Source of the DNA: Shouchella shacheensis
Lineage (GTDB): Bacteria; Bacillota; Bacilli; Bacillales; Bacillaceae_D
Length of the DNA: 64,000 nt
NCBI RefSeq assembly: GCF_001484965.1
Contig: NZ_LLYY01000006.1
Location: 62,001 to 126,000, forward strand
Direction of reading: 5' to 3'
The stretch's first letter is position 1, and each line of letters starts with the position of its first letter. Shown here one piece after another: positions 17,188-32,153 of this stretch. A model generated the notes under the pieces. That model saw nothing but the letters and a program-made list of their open reading frames with translations. It ran no database searches and was not told where the DNA came from. The position numbers and the translations under genes are program-made.

Positions 17188-18255
17188 TTACTCACTTTTT
17201 GCTACTTGCGCCAAGATCGGCTCCGCCTCACTAATCACAACATCGTTGTAATAATGCGCCACGATCTCTTCGTAGCTTTTTCCTTCCTTGGCCATTCCGT
17301 CCGCTCCGTATTGGCTCATGCCGACACCGTGACCCCAGCCTTTGGTTTGAATTACGACCTCTTCCCCGCTTTTGTGCCACTGAAAATCGGAAGAGTCCAG
17401 CTCAAGTGCGTCTCGTACCTCGCGCCCCGTAAATTCTTTGTCTGCAATCTGGACGGTCTCGACGCGGCCCCCGTCCGTGCGCGAGACAATGGTCCCGACA
17501 GACCCATCTTCGGGCATCTTAATCCCGAGATTTGCTTGGAATTCGCTCACACTCATTCTCACTTCATTTGCAAACCTCGGAGACACTTCATCCCATGGAC
17601 TTTCAACACTTCGCAAATATGGGATGTCATCGGCCCAGTAGTCTTCAGAGTTCTCTGTGTGGCCGTTGCTTGTAGAGAAAAAAGAGGCAGTGATAGGCTT
17701 CCCATCATACGTTAACACCTCTCCCTGCGTTGCCAGAACAGCTTCAGAGACACGAGCCTTCTTTTCCTCATATTCCTCTCCCCAGCTTTCTTTCAACTCT
17801 TCATCGTTTTGGTATACCTGGTGCATCTCTGTATCAGTGACCATCGCTCCGTCAGGAACCTGAATATCGCCATCGCCACTATGCGCCATATGTGTCACAA
17901 TGTACGTTCGAGCCGCCAACGCCTGTGCTTTAAGAGCCTCCACTTCAAACTCTGGGGACATCTCTGATGCCACCACACCCATTATATATTTCTCCAAGGG
18001 AACCTCTTCGATTGTTTCCGTCTTGCTTCGGTACACGGCTATTTCCATGTCATCCTCTTCATTGTAGGAATCATTTTCCTCGGTCCCAACTTCCTCCACC
18101 TCAGAATTCGCTTCACTTCCTGCTGCGTGCTGGTTCAAAGCTAGTCCGACCCCACCTGACCCTTCGCCTTGACCGGATGCGAAGGCAACCATCAAGGTGG
18201 GAATGACGAGAACAACTGAAAAAAGAACCGCGACTGAGACAAAAATACGCTTCAT
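17188..18255 (-). CDS. spoIID: stage II sporulation protein D
   Basis: Membrane-anchored lytic transglycosylase of the DMP engulfment machine. 355 residues with an N-terminal membrane segment (about 5-25), a Glu-rich linker and the SpoIID domain. Catalytic Glu98 is in VVASEMSPEFEVEALKAQA, and GWGHGVGMSQYGA near the end is the family C-terminal signature. GGAGGTCTGCC precedes the ATG. Neighbour of spoIIQ and murAA as in B. subtilis. Confidence 0.96.
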   Translation of the reverse strand: MKRIFVSVAVLFSVVLVIPTLMVAFASGQGEGSGGVGLALNQHAAGSEANSEVEEVGTEENDSYNEEDDMEIAVYRSKTETIEEVPLEKYIMGVVASEMSPEFEVEALKAQALAARTYIVTHMAHSGDGDIQVPDGAMVTDTEMHQVYQNDEELKESWGEEYEEKKARVSEAVLATQGEVLTYDGKPITASFFSTSNGHTENSEDYWADDIPYLRSVESPWDEVSPRFANEVRMSVSEFQANLGIKMPEDGSVGTIVSRTDGGRVETVQIADKEFTGREVRDALELDSSDFQWHKSGEEVVIQTKGWGHGVGMSQYGADGMAKEGKSYEEIVAHYYNDVVISEAEPILAQVAKSE

Positions 18256-18358
18256 GGCAGACCTCCATTCTCTCTTCCTCCTCTACTTTATGAGGATCAG
18301 CAAAAGAATAGACGTTAAGAGCGTGCAAAAAAGTGGTTCTACTTTTCGATGTGACAAC

Positions 18359-18474
18359 ATAGGACGGGTCGCTTAGAAGCACGGATTTTGGAAGGCCTGC
18401 ACTAGAAAACCCGGGTTTGGATTTCGGTGCAGGTCTGAAAAAATCCCGAGCTTCTACCCGCCGCAGCTAGACAA
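18359..18474 (+). repeat. unit A (alpha subtype) of the modular repeat
   Basis: The 5' end is trimmed. The middle stem CCTGCAC/GTGCAGG is a compensated version of the arms seen elsewhere, and the outer arms AGAAGC/GCTTCT and GGGTC/ACCC remain. Confidence 0.9.
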
Positions 18475-18600
18475 CCCGAAAAGCGGAGGCGCCCTGCTCA
18501 CGAGCGACAAGTTCTGGAAGGACGGCAGTATCAAGCCTGGTTTCGGCTTGATCTGGCGGCGTGAAGAAACCTCGAGCGAGTGGGCGCCGGAGCTAGACAA
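18475..18600 (+). repeat. unit B of the modular repeat
   Basis: Starts CCGAAAAGCGGAGGCGCC and ends GGGCGCCGGAGCTAGACAA. Apical palindrome ATCAAGCC/GGCTTGAT; base GGCGCCC/GGGCGCC. The end touches the murA terminator T-tract. Confidence 0.9.
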
Positions 18601-18640
18601 AAAAAAGACTGCACGAATGCTTCACGCATATCGAACAGTC
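18599..18640 (-). terminator. probable terminator after murAA
   Basis: On the minus strand GACTG and CAGTC form the outer stem around an inner ATGC/GCAT hairpin; followed by TTTTTTT. The stem is interrupted, so strength is uncertain. Confidence 0.6.
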
Positions 18641-18675
18641 CCGCGTCATTTCGACTATTTCCTCGGAAATACGAC

Positions 18676-19977
18676 TTAGAGTAGCTCTGCTGCTTTCAAT
18701 GGTTCTTCTTCTACTTGTTCCTCTACTCGCTCAATGTCCGCTCCGAGCGCTTGAAGCTTTTCTGTCAGCTGAATATACCCACGATCAAGATGTTTCAGTT
18801 CCGTCACCCGTGTATAACCTTCCGCCACAAGCCCAGCAATGACAAGAGCTGCCCCTGCGCGAAGGTCCGTAGCACCAACTTCTGCACCTTGTAAGCTGTT
18901 CGGTCCAGAAACAATGGCAGAGCGTCCTTCAATTTTAATGTTGCCGTTCATGCGACGGAATTCCTCTACGTGCATAAAACGGTTCTCAAATACCGTTTCC
19001 GTTACGACACTTGTGCCTTCTGCTTTTAGCAACAAGGCCATCATCTGTGCCTGCATGTCTGTTGGGAATCCTGGGTGTGGCATCGTTTTAATATCAACCG
19101 CATTTAATGTCTCTGGGCCAATGACGCGCAATCCCGTTTCTTTATCCTCGATCGTAACGCCCATTTCCCTCATTTTGGCCACCAAAGGACGCATATGCTC
19201 CGCAATCGCGCCTTCCACGAGCACATCTCCCTGTGTGATGGCGGCAGCTACCATGAACGTGCCCGCTTCAATACGGTCCGGGATGACCGCATGAGTGGCC
19301 CCGTGCAACTCTTCAACCCCATCGATGCGAATCACGCCAGTACCTGCGCCACGCACTTTTGCACCCATGGCATTGAGGTAGTTAGCCAAGTCAACAATTT
19401 CTGGTTCTTCTGCGACATTCTCTAGGATGGTCGTACCTTCAGCCATAACAGCGGCCATCATAATGTTTTCCGTCGCCCCTACACTAGGAAAGTCCAGATA
19501 GATCTTTGTTCCCTGAAGTTTGCCATCAATCCTTGCTTCAATAAAGCCATTGCCTATTTCCACAGATGCTCCCATGGCTTCAAAACCCTTTAAATGCTGT
19601 TCGATTGGTCGCGAGCCAATGGCGCAGCCACCTGGAAGAGCAATGCGCGCTTTTCCTACACGAGCGAGCAAAGGTCCCATTACTAAGAAAGAGGCGCGCA
19701 TTTTGCGAACATACTCAAACGGAGCTTCTGTTTTGAGCGGGCGATCCGCTTTTACCACAAAACGACCGTTGTCGTCGTAGGTCACATCGACATTTAAATT
19801 GCGTAAGACCTCTTTCATTGTATACACATCTGTTAAAGCCGGTACATCCTCAATTGTACTTGCACCTTGGTCAGCTAAAATTGAAGCAGCAATTACGGGT
19901 AACACAGCGTTTTTGGCGCCCTCTACCTTCACGGAGCCGCGTAGCTGATTGCCACCACGGACAATAATTTTTTCCAA
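18676..19977 (-). CDS. murAA: UDP-N-acetylglucosamine 1-carboxyvinyltransferase (MurAA)
   Basis: First committed step of peptidoglycan precursor synthesis (enolpyruvyl transfer to UDP-GlcNAc). 433 residues; Lys22 in EGAKNA and catalytic Cys118 in [12 protein letters not shown], the residue fosfomycin alkylates. TTG start at 19977 with GGAGGGG upstream. A second copy, murAB, lies at 48145. Position after ywmB/ywzB matches B. subtilis murAA. The last 15 residues are Glu-rich. Confidence 0.97.
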   Translation of the reverse strand: MEKIIVRGGNQLRGSVKVEGAKNAVLPVIAASILADQGASTIEDVPALTDVYTMKEVLRNLNVDVTYDDNGRFVVKADRPLKTEAPFEYVRKMRASFLVMGPLLARVGKARIALPGGCAIGSRPIEQHLKGFEAMGASVEIGNGFIEARIDGKLQGTKIYLDFPSVGATENIMMAAVMAEGTTILENVAEEPEIVDLANYLNAMGAKVRGAGTGVIRIDGVEELHGATHAVIPDRIEAGTFMVAAAITQGDVLVEGAIAEHMRPLVAKMREMGVTIEDKETGLRVIGPETLNAVDIKTMPHPGFPTDMQAQMMALLLKAEGTSVVTETVFENRFMHVEEFRRMNGNIKIEGRSAIVSGPNSLQGAEVGATDLRAGAALVIAGLVAEGYTRVTELKHLDRGYIQLTEKLQALGADIERVEEQVEEEPLKAAELL

Positions 19978-20018
19978 CGTATTCCCCTCCGCGTCAAGTT
20001 ATAGTCTCTTCTATATCA

Positions 20019-20768
20019 TCAATATTCAGTCGTAATAATAGGCGTTCCTATTGTCACTGTCGCCTTTGAGCCCATTTCTGGATCTTGCCTGACAGCAACC
20101 TGAACGTTCATCTTTTTTCCTTCACCTGTGACAAGGTTCTCGTTCCATTCTCCATTATATGCGGATAAGGACACAAAGGTTTCTTCCTTCAGCGCTTCTT
20201 GCTCTGCGGCGCCAAGCTCATCGAGGTAACGCTTTGCTTCGTCATACAACGGTGCGTCCAAAGAATCGGTCTTCTTTGCAGAAATCTGGTAGAACAATTG
20301 TACATCTTCCATTTCAAACTGATTTAAACGACGTGTTAAGGTTTCTTGAAGTTCTTCGAAGGAATCGTCGCCCGCTTCCCCACTACGTTCATACGAGTAC
20401 GTCAAGGCGGAAGGGCCACTTGTCTCTTGAGCCATGACCTTCAACGCTTCTCCCTCGTCCACACGTAGCAAGGCCGTCCACTCCGTTCCCTGAGTATCCA
20501 CCGTCTCAGCTTGAAACTCAGGATGGGTTGCTTCCAGAGTATGTACATGATCATGGAATGCCTTTTGTGTCTTTACCGTTCCACTTTCTGCTCTAGCTCT
20601 TAGCTGAAACTGATCCAACGCTACTTCCTCTTGTGCAAGAAGCGTATGAATGGATTCCATCTGATCGTTGAGTAAGTCAGCTTGAGTTTTTTCCTCCGAA
20701 GAAACATAAACTGCCCCCAAAAGAATCACCATAACAGCAAAGACACTAGCCTTCAACATGACCTTCAT
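20019..20768 (-). CDS. ywmB: YwmB family exported protein
   Basis: A 249-residue protein with an N-terminal signal or anchor segment (about residues 6-22) followed by an alpha/beta region with LAQEEVALDQFQLRARAESG and AVRQDPEMGSKATVTIGTP. The family has a TATA-box-binding-protein-like fold in structure databases but no assigned role. A TTG codon two codons earlier (20774) is too close to AGGGGAG, so ATG 20768 is used. Between ywzB and murAA, as in B. subtilis. Confidence 0.85.
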   Translation of the reverse strand: MKVMLKASVFAVMVILLGAVYVSSEEKTQADLLNDQMESIHTLLAQEEVALDQFQLRARAESGTVKTQKAFHDHVHTLEATHPEFQAETVDTQGTEWTALLRVDEGEALKVMAQETSGPSALTYSYERSGEAGDDSFEELQETLTRRLNQFEMEDVQLFYQISAKKTDSLDAPLYDEAKRYLDELGAAEQEALKEETFVSLSAYNGEWNENLVTGEGKKMNVQVAVRQDPEMGSKATVTIGTPIITTEY

Positions 20769-20866
20769 GTACAATCTCTCCCCTTAGTCATAAATGGTTT
20801 TGTTAGTACCATTTTTTCCGCTTGGAGAGAAAGCATACATGGAAGTTGAAGTTCCTTTCAGGTTTT

Positions 20867-21103
20867 TTAGTCAAGAATGTACGGAAGCATTCGCGCTGAA
20901 TACAAATAGTCGAGAAAAAAGCTAGCGATCATGTATCCAAGAGCAAGTGTAACCAGCACTTTCAAAAGAACAGCCTGTCTGCTTTTTGGATTTTTGACAA
21001 ACAAGTCAAAGCGAAACGCTTGAAGCGCCCACCATGCGATGCCGATGCAGCTTACATTCACGACAATATGTACAAACGCATCTTGACCAAATCCACCTGT
21101 CAA
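20867..21103 (-). CDS. ywzB: DUF1146 small membrane protein YwzB
   Basis: A 78-residue protein with two hydrophobic segments (about 9-28 and 45-66) separated by a basic loop (VKNPKSRQ), matching the DUF1146 layout. TTG start at 21103 with AGAGGGG upstream. Function unknown; placed between atpC and ywmB in many Bacillus genomes. Confidence 0.85.
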   Translation of the reverse strand: MTGGFGQDAFVHIVVNVSCIGIAWWALQAFRFDLFVKNPKSRQAVLLKVLVTLALGYMIASFFLDYLYSARMLPYILD

Positions 21104-21360
21104 TCGTAAAACCCCTCTTTGTGTGCAACGTTTGTTTGGATTGCCCTTCTGAAAAAGTCAATGAAAACCTTGCAATCCATCTCTCATATTAACGGATTTT
21201 CGGCAAAAAAGCTATAGCTTTTGACCACTATTTTCTGGTTGTTCGGACCTATTTTATGAACGTTTCGTCACAGAAGACGGGCCAGGATGACTATGCTTCC
21301 CTTGTTCACTCTTTACCCGCTCAGTGGTTGTGTTAATCATAAAAAATGTGCATGAGCTCA
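21104..21360. other. intergenic region between ywzB and the atp operon
   Basis: Expected to hold the promoter for ywzB-ywmB-murAA. Two structures are visible: a perfect 16-bp palindrome AAAAGCTATAGCTTTT at 21207-21222, and inverted repeats GGATTGC at 21138-21144 and GCAATCC at 21172-21178. No clear -35/-10 pair was found. Confidence 0.4.
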
Positions 21361-21365
21361 AGGAA

Positions 21366-21409
21366 CAAAAAAAGACCATTCGTTCTCGCTATACATAGAA
21401 CGAATGGTC
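21366..21409 (-). terminator. terminator of the atp operon
   Basis: GACCATTCGTTCT at 21374-21386 pairs with AGAACGAATGGTC at 21397-21409 (13 bp, perfect), and seven A at 21367-21373 give the minus-strand T-tract. Confidence 0.95.
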
Positions 21410-21414
21410 CACGT

Positions 21415-21822
<408 letters not shown>

Positions 21823-21840
21823 TCACCCTCCCTTGATGGC

Positions 21841-24221
<2,381 letters not shown>

Positions 24222-24255
24222 TCACCACCTTAACGTTCAAGAATGTGAGCCTCAC

Positions 24256-26346
<2,091 letters not shown>

Positions 26347-26350
<4 letters not shown>

Positions 26351-26832
26351 AGCTCTTCGCTCGCTTGTTTGAGATACTCTTGTACAAGCTGATCTTGTTC
26401 GCTTGCATCAAGCTCTTTTTCAATCACTTTCTGTGCAATGAGGACAGAAAGAGACGCAACCTGTTCGCGAAGAGCGGCAACAGCCTGGTCTTTTTCGTTT
26501 TGAATTTCAGCAAGTGCCTGTTCGTGAATCCGCTGTGCCTCTTCTTTTGACGCCCGGACAATGTCCTGGCCTTGTTGTTCGCCTGCTTTTTTCGCATTTT
26601 CAATCAGCTCGCGTGCTTCCACGCGCGCGTTCTTCATTTCGTTGCGCTGTTCTTCAATCAGCTTCTCTGCTTCTTTGCGATTCTTTTCAGCTGAATCAAT
26701 TTGCTCGTTCACCATGTCCTGGCGTTTTTGCATGACGCCGAGTAGTGGTCTGAGGGCAAATTTGCTGAGAAGCAAGAGCAATACTGTAAACCCTAGTAGT
26801 TGAAAAAGGGCCGAACCCCATGCAATCTCCAT
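26347..26832 (-). CDS. atpF: F1Fo ATP synthase b subunit
   Basis: 161 residues: one N-terminal membrane helix (about 7-26) followed by a long charged helix that dimerises to form the peripheral stalk ([18 protein letters not shown]). Overlaps atpH by four bases. Confidence 0.96.
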
Positions 26833-26933
26833 TCTTCTACACCCCTTTAAAAGAAGTCATACCTTACATAAGGAAAGGCGAGAGGTTCTAATTAGAACGC
26901 TGTCGCCTCTCTGTTCAAACCATCGATTCAGTG

Positions 26934-27212
<279 letters not shown>

Positions 27213-27231
27213 TCAAATAAATGAGCACGGG

Positions 27232-28363
<1,132 letters not shown>

Positions 28364-28588
28364 TTACTCATCGTCTCCTAGAAAGGGCTGAACTACTTTG
28401 TAAATGCCGTATGTACTCGTACCCATACCGAATAACAAAAAAACGATAAGAAATAATGGTTCTGCCCCAAACATGTTATCGAGCCACAATCCAAGGAATA
28501 CGCCACCCAGAATGCCTCCAAGTACGTAGGAGGTAATGGTGGAAACTAACACGAACGCACGCATAGACTTCCGATCGTTGTTAGACAT
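28364..28588 (-). CDS. atpZ: AtpZ, first gene of the atp operon
   Basis: 74 residues with two membrane segments (about 9-29 and 38-58) and a short loop WLDNMFGAEP, the AtpZ/AtpI-family hairpin. GGAGGACCCGCAC precedes the ATG at 28588; an in-frame start at 28618 is less likely. Alkaliphilic Bacillus carry atpZ ahead of atpI; B. subtilis annotation starts with atpI. Confidence 0.85.
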   Translation of the reverse strand: MSNNDRKSMRAFVLVSTITSYVLGGILGGVFLGLWLDNMFGAEPLFLIVFLLFGMGTSTYGIYKVVQPFLGDDE

Positions 28589-28666
28589 GTGCGGGTCCTC
28601 CTTCGTTACAAAGTGCAAACCCGTTTGAAATCGATCTTGTAACCCTTATCATGTTAACCCTTTGTA

Positions 28667-28695
28667 ATCGTACAATAGCGAACCCCCCATGTCAA
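28667..28695 (-). promoter_or_regulatory. sigma-A promoter of the atp operon
   Basis: On the minus strand a perfect -35 TTGACA (28695-28690), a 17-base spacer and -10 TACGAT (28672-28667). The first start codon is about 80 bases downstream. Confidence 0.75.
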
Positions 28696-28845
28696 CGAGT
28701 TTTATGAGGAAATGCACGTACTTCTTTTTCCCTTTTCTATTGTTCACATTTTGGACAAGGAACTTCGAGAATTGTTGATTGGAACATTCCTTGCTCTGTT
28801 TTGCGACTGCTTAACTGGTTGGAATACACACTCAGGGACAGCCCC

Positions 28846-28966
28846 CAAAACGCGCAGGCTGGTAGGAGCGAGAATTTTGGAGACCCGATAAAAGAAATCT
28901 CGGTCTCGGATTTCGTTATCGGGGCGAAAAATCTCGACGCTCCTACCCACCGGAGCTAGACAAAAA
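28846..28966 (+). repeat. unit A (beta subtype) of the modular repeat
   Basis: Middle stem CCCGATAA/TTATCGGG and outer arms GTAGGAGC/GCTCCTAC are both changed in step compared with other copies, the clearest compensatory pair. Ends CGGAGCTAGACAAAAAA in the vpr terminator T-tract. Confidence 0.92.
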
Positions 28967-28991
28967 ATCAGTGGGAGAGACCCCCACTGAC
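28962..28991 (-). terminator. intrinsic terminator after the vpr-type protease
   Basis: TCAGTGGG pairs with CCCACTGA around a short loop; six A at 28962-28967 give the T-tract on the minus strand. Confidence 0.9.
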
Positions 28992-28997
28992 GGTGAG

Positions 28998-31280
28998 TCA
29001 TGGCTCGTTCAACAGCACGTCCTCGCCTATTTCGATCATGGCCTCAACAGTATCCTCTACTCCGTCTTGCTTCGCGAATACAAGCGCTTTGTAGCTCCCT
29101 GGTTTGAGTTTTGGGTGATGGAGTTCCCCACTGATCATCCCGCGGTCTGAATCCGTGTTCGAAACAAGATATGTTATAAACTCATACGTATCCGGGTCGT
29201 ATAGGGCAATTCCGGACTCCTCCGCCCCGCCAGGCAAGTAGTATTCATAGTAGTACGAGTCTTTCTCATCTCCGTGAGCAAACTGGAACGCCATCACTCG
29301 CGGGTAGTCTGGTTCCTCCATGAACAGTACGTACGGGACACGGATCGAATCTTTGTCTCCAGTGATTTCAATCTGACCGGCGTGCAGCCCTTCGGAAAGG
29401 AGTGCAGGCATAATGTCGGCAGCTAGCTGCACTGTCCGCATCTCCCCTGCTGGAATTTCAGTCGCATACGGCGTTTCCCACTGCACGCCATCAAGCTCTC
29501 CAATCGGTGGAGTAATGTGATAGGTGCGAGCGGCATCCGACGTGTTCTCAATCGTTACCTGGAGTTCCCGCTTCGTGCGAATCGCTTCCTTGGACCAGAT
29601 TCCAAAAGTAAGTGTGCCTGGGTAAACAAGGGTTTCCGCTTCTAACGCCTTCGATATATCCAACCGTCCCGTCCCCTGTTCATGAGGCATATAGCTTCTC
29701 CCATCCTCATCAACAAGTGCTTTTGTCGAATTCATGAGCGCCGCCTTAATTTGTTCTGGTGTCCACTCTGGATGGAGCTGCACGAGCAGCGCAGCCGCTC
29801 CCGCCACATGCGGCGAGGACATGCTAGTGCCATTTAACCCTAAATACCCATTCGGGATGGTGCTTTCAATCGCTACTCCAGGTGCGACGAGATCCGGTTT
29901 GACTTCCCATGTTTCTGTAACCGGTCCTCTGGAGCTGAAAGGCGCCATCACGTCTTGTTTTCGTTCATACATCGTGCGTATATACGACGGTTTGGCGTCT
30001 TTTGCAGATTGTTCAAGTAGCCACTCGCCGTCTGCTTTGCTTATACTTGCCCCAGGGATATCCAACTGTTCTAGCGTCCCCCCAGCGAAAGTCCCCTCTA
30101 TATTATTGTAGATCAGCACCCCTTTTGCCCCTGCACTTCTGGCCGCCTTCAGTTTCTCTTCAAATGTTGTACGGCCTCGCTTCGCCAGAACAAGTTTTCC
30201 TTTCACATCATTCGCTTGAAAATCTTCTTCCAGTCCGTGCCCGACATTGACAAGCTCAACATCTTTCTTAAGCTCCCAAGGCCTGGTCCCAGTCATTGGC
30301 GTTAGCTCTATTTTGCGCTCCTGCTTGAATAAGGTGATGTAAGGAACTTGAATCGGAGGAACAGATGCACCGACAGAAATGGCCTTGCTTGATGTCCCAG
30401 GGGAACCCACCGTCCACATGTTTGGGCCGCTGTTTCCACTCGAGGTCACAGCCACCACCCCTTTATCCACAGCTCGATCTAGTGCCAGGCTCGTAGGCCA
30501 GTCCGGCCCGTTGACCGTATTACCCAGCGATAAGTTCAGCACATCAACCTCATCTTCGACTGCTTTCTCAATCGCTTCAAGGACCTGTTCGGTCGTTCCT
30601 TGCCCACCTGGACCCAAAGCCCGGTATGCGTAAATCTCAGCATCAGGAGCTACCCCTTGAATACGCCCATTCGCAGCAATGATCCCTGCTACATGCGTGC
30701 CATGAAGTGTAGGAATTCCTTGTTTTGGTTTGGTTTCCATCGGGTCCTCATCTTCGTCAATGATGTCATACCCACCTTTGAAGTTTCGCTGCAAATCTGG
30801 ATGCTGATAATCAACCCCTGTGTCGATCACCGCTACCTTTACTCCCTTTCCCGTAATCGGCTCTCCACCGGCGTCCTCATGTTTGGCGCTCTCACGCCCA
30901 CCACCTACAAAAGGAATACTTCCTTCTAAGCGCGCTTGATAAATCGCCACATCGTCGACTCGTCCGATTGAGCTAAGGGCTTCCAGTTTCGGAATGTCTC
31001 GCTCAGGCAAGTCAAGGGAAAAACCTCCATAGACGGTCTCATACACCTGTCTAATTTCTGCTGACGGCAACGATTCCTCTACCTCTTGCACCGCTTGTCC
31101 GACATCACCAGCAGCGGAGACAATGACGATTTTTCGCTCATTCTTATTGGTTTCACTCGAGGCTTCTACCGCTGGGCGATTTGGGTATTGCGCCGTTTCC
31201 GCTTGGACGTTCCACCCTGTTTGACTGGTGAGGAGAAGAACAAGGGAGAGAGCGTGGATGATTGTTCTGACATTCTTCAT
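28998..31280 (-). CDS. vpr: Vpr-like extracellular subtilisin-family protease
   Basis: A 760-residue secreted S8 protease. Order: signal peptide (about 1-27), I9 propeptide (about 50-110), catalytic domain with Asp153 in VIDTGVDYQHPD, His193 in HGTHVAG, oxyanion Asn283 in SSGNSGPN and Ser486 in GTSMSSPHVAG. A PA domain is inserted at about 340-440 (KGKLVLAKRGRTTFEEKL). The C-terminal 200 residues are a beta domain with EEPDYPRV, as in B. subtilis Vpr. The start is ATG 31280 with AGGAGAGA upstream, giving a proper signal peptide; a frame to 31580 adds 100 unrelated residues. Not at this place in B. subtilis, so it is an insertion between atp and upp. Confidence 0.93.
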   Translation of the reverse strand: MKNVRTIIHALSLVLLLTSQTGWNVQAETAQYPNRPAVEASSETNKNERKIVIVSAAGDVGQAVQEVEESLPSAEIRQVYETVYGGFSLDLPERDIPKLEALSSIGRVDDVAIYQARLEGSIPFVGGGRESAKHEDAGGEPITGKGVKVAVIDTGVDYQHPDLQRNFKGGYDIIDEDEDPMETKPKQGIPTLHGTHVAGIIAANGRIQGVAPDAEIYAYRALGPGGQGTTEQVLEAIEKAVEDEVDVLNLSLGNTVNGPDWPTSLALDRAVDKGVVAVTSSGNSGPNMWTVGSPGTSSKAISVGASVPPIQVPYITLFKQERKIELTPMTGTRPWELKKDVELVNVGHGLEEDFQANDVKGKLVLAKRGRTTFEEKLKAARSAGAKGVLIYNNIEGTFAGGTLEQLDIPGASISKADGEWLLEQSAKDAKPSYIRTMYERKQDVMAPFSSRGPVTETWEVKPDLVAPGVAIESTIPNGYLGLNGTSMSSPHVAGAAALLVQLHPEWTPEQIKAALMNSTKALVDEDGRSYMPHEQGTGRLDISKALEAETLVYPGTLTFGIWSKEAIRTKRELQVTIENTSDAARTYHITPPIGELDGVQWETPYATEIPAGEMRTVQLAADIMPALLSEGLHAGQIEITGDKDSIRVPYVLFMEEPDYPRVMAFQFAHGDEKDSYYYEYYLPGGAEESGIALYDPDTYEFITYLVSNTDSDRGMISGELHHPKLKPGSYKALVFAKQDGVEDTVEAMIEIGEDVLLNEP

Positions 31281-31365
31281 AAAAATCTCTCCTAAGCAGA
31301 AAGTGTCATAGTTCGTAGTATTCTCTTTAGGAAAGTGATTATTCTCCGTTTTTCTTTTTGAGTCA

Positions 31366-31510
31366 TGTGGATAAAATCTGTGTATGATGTGTATAATCCA
31401 CCGGCGAAAGAAAGCCTTTCGTTTATAGTTCCATGCACAATTGTGGGTGATTTTCGAGATTTCTGTGGATATGTAGCAAAAGAACTGCGAGTACACACAA
31501 GTTATGCACA
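31366..31510. promoter_or_regulatory. DnaA-box cluster upstream of vpr
   Basis: TGTGGATAA at 31366-31374 is a perfect 9-mer. Three more match 8 of 9: TGTGTATAA at 31388-31396, TGTGGATAT at 31464-31472, and TTATGCACA at 31502-31510. As recalled, B. subtilis has a DnaA-bound cluster in the ywcI-vpr gap. Confidence 0.6.
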
Positions 31511-31511
31511 G

Positions 31512-31542
31512 CAAAAAAGGACGGTGCGCACCGCCCTTTTTG
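31512..31542 (-). terminator. intrinsic terminator after the peroxidase gene
   Basis: GGACGGTG and CACCGCCC pair around CG (31519-31536, one G-U pair); T-tract TTTTTT on the minus strand. Confidence 0.9.
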
Positions 31543-31554
31543 ATCATTTCTGGT

Positions 31555-32049
31555 TTACTTTTGCTCAAGGCCTTGTTCAATCAACTGCTTAATCTGAGGA
31601 TCGGTTGGTTCCACCTTGCTTTTGAAACTTCCTAGAATTTCACCGCTGCGCGAGATCAAAAACTTCTCGAAATTCCAGTCAATCTCGTTGTCTGGACCTG
31701 TTTTCGTTGTCAGCCAAGTGTACAAAGGGTGTTGTTCATTGCCTTTAGCGTGAACTTTGTCAAAGACTTCGAATTCCACTCCATAGTTCGTCTCACAGAA
31801 GTTTTGAATTTGCTCAATGGAACCCGGCTCTTGTCCCCCAAAATCATTGGATGGAAAGGCTAGCACATGAAACCCTCTGTCTTTGTACGTTTCGTGAAGC
31901 TCTTCAAGCTGTTCATATTGTGGGGTAAACCCACATTCTGAAGCGACATTGACGATAAAGAGCACATTGCCTTTGTAATCACCCAAACTTTTTTCTTCTC
32001 CACTTGCCTTTTTCACGTTAATTCCATAAATACCATCGACATCTGCCAC
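31555..32049 (-). CDS. glutathione peroxidase family thiol peroxidase
   Basis: 164 residues; reduces peroxides, probably with thioredoxin since Bacillus lack glutathione. Peroxidatic Cys39 is in NVASECGFTPQ, the Gln in FGGQEPG and Trp in WNFEKFLI. The usual FPCNQFGGQ reads FPSNDFGGQ, so the Cys in that loop is absent; Cys in QNFCETNYG could act as resolving Cys. GTG start with AAGGAGGTC upstream. B. subtilis BsaA is the homologue by family. Confidence 0.92.
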   Translation of the reverse strand: MADVDGIYGINVKKASGEEKSLGDYKGNVLFIVNVASECGFTPQYEQLEELHETYKDRGFHVLAFPSNDFGGQEPGSIEQIQNFCETNYGVEFEVFDKVHAKGNEQHPLYTWLTTKTGPDNEIDWNFEKFLISRSGEILGSFKSKVEPTDPQIKQLIEQGLEQK

Positions 32050-32113
32050 GGTAACGACCTCCTTGCGTCTTCATTCTACTCCTTGTCTACCCATACATCG
32101 GGAAGATGAAACA

Positions 32114-32143
32114 AGAAAAAGGGCGCCCATCACTGGGCAGCCC
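32114..32143 (-). terminator. intrinsic terminator after upp
   Basis: GGGCTGCCCA and TGGGCGCCC pair with one mismatch (32121-32143), followed on the minus strand by TTTTTC. Confidence 0.85.
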
Positions 32144-32153
32144 TTCGAATTCA

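Noticed and set aside
16867-17715. 282-codon plus-strand frame over the spoIID 3' half
   Set aside because: Antisense to clear spoIID, no family match, no ribosome binding site; the frame is a by-product of the minus-strand codons.
21207-21222. AAAAGCTATAGCTTTT palindrome as an operator
   Set aside because: Perfect but A/T-rich and isolated; no second copy nearby and no known regulator to tie it to, so it is only noted in the intergenic entry.
28744-29001. 85-codon minus-strand frame upstream of atpZ
   Set aside because: Runs through repeat unit A and the vpr terminator; similar translations arise from other copies of the repeat.
31281-31580. N-terminal 100-residue extension of the Vpr protease
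   Set aside because: It would bury the signal peptide and runs over the DnaA boxes and into the peroxidase gene's terminator region; ATG 31280 has AGGAGAGA.
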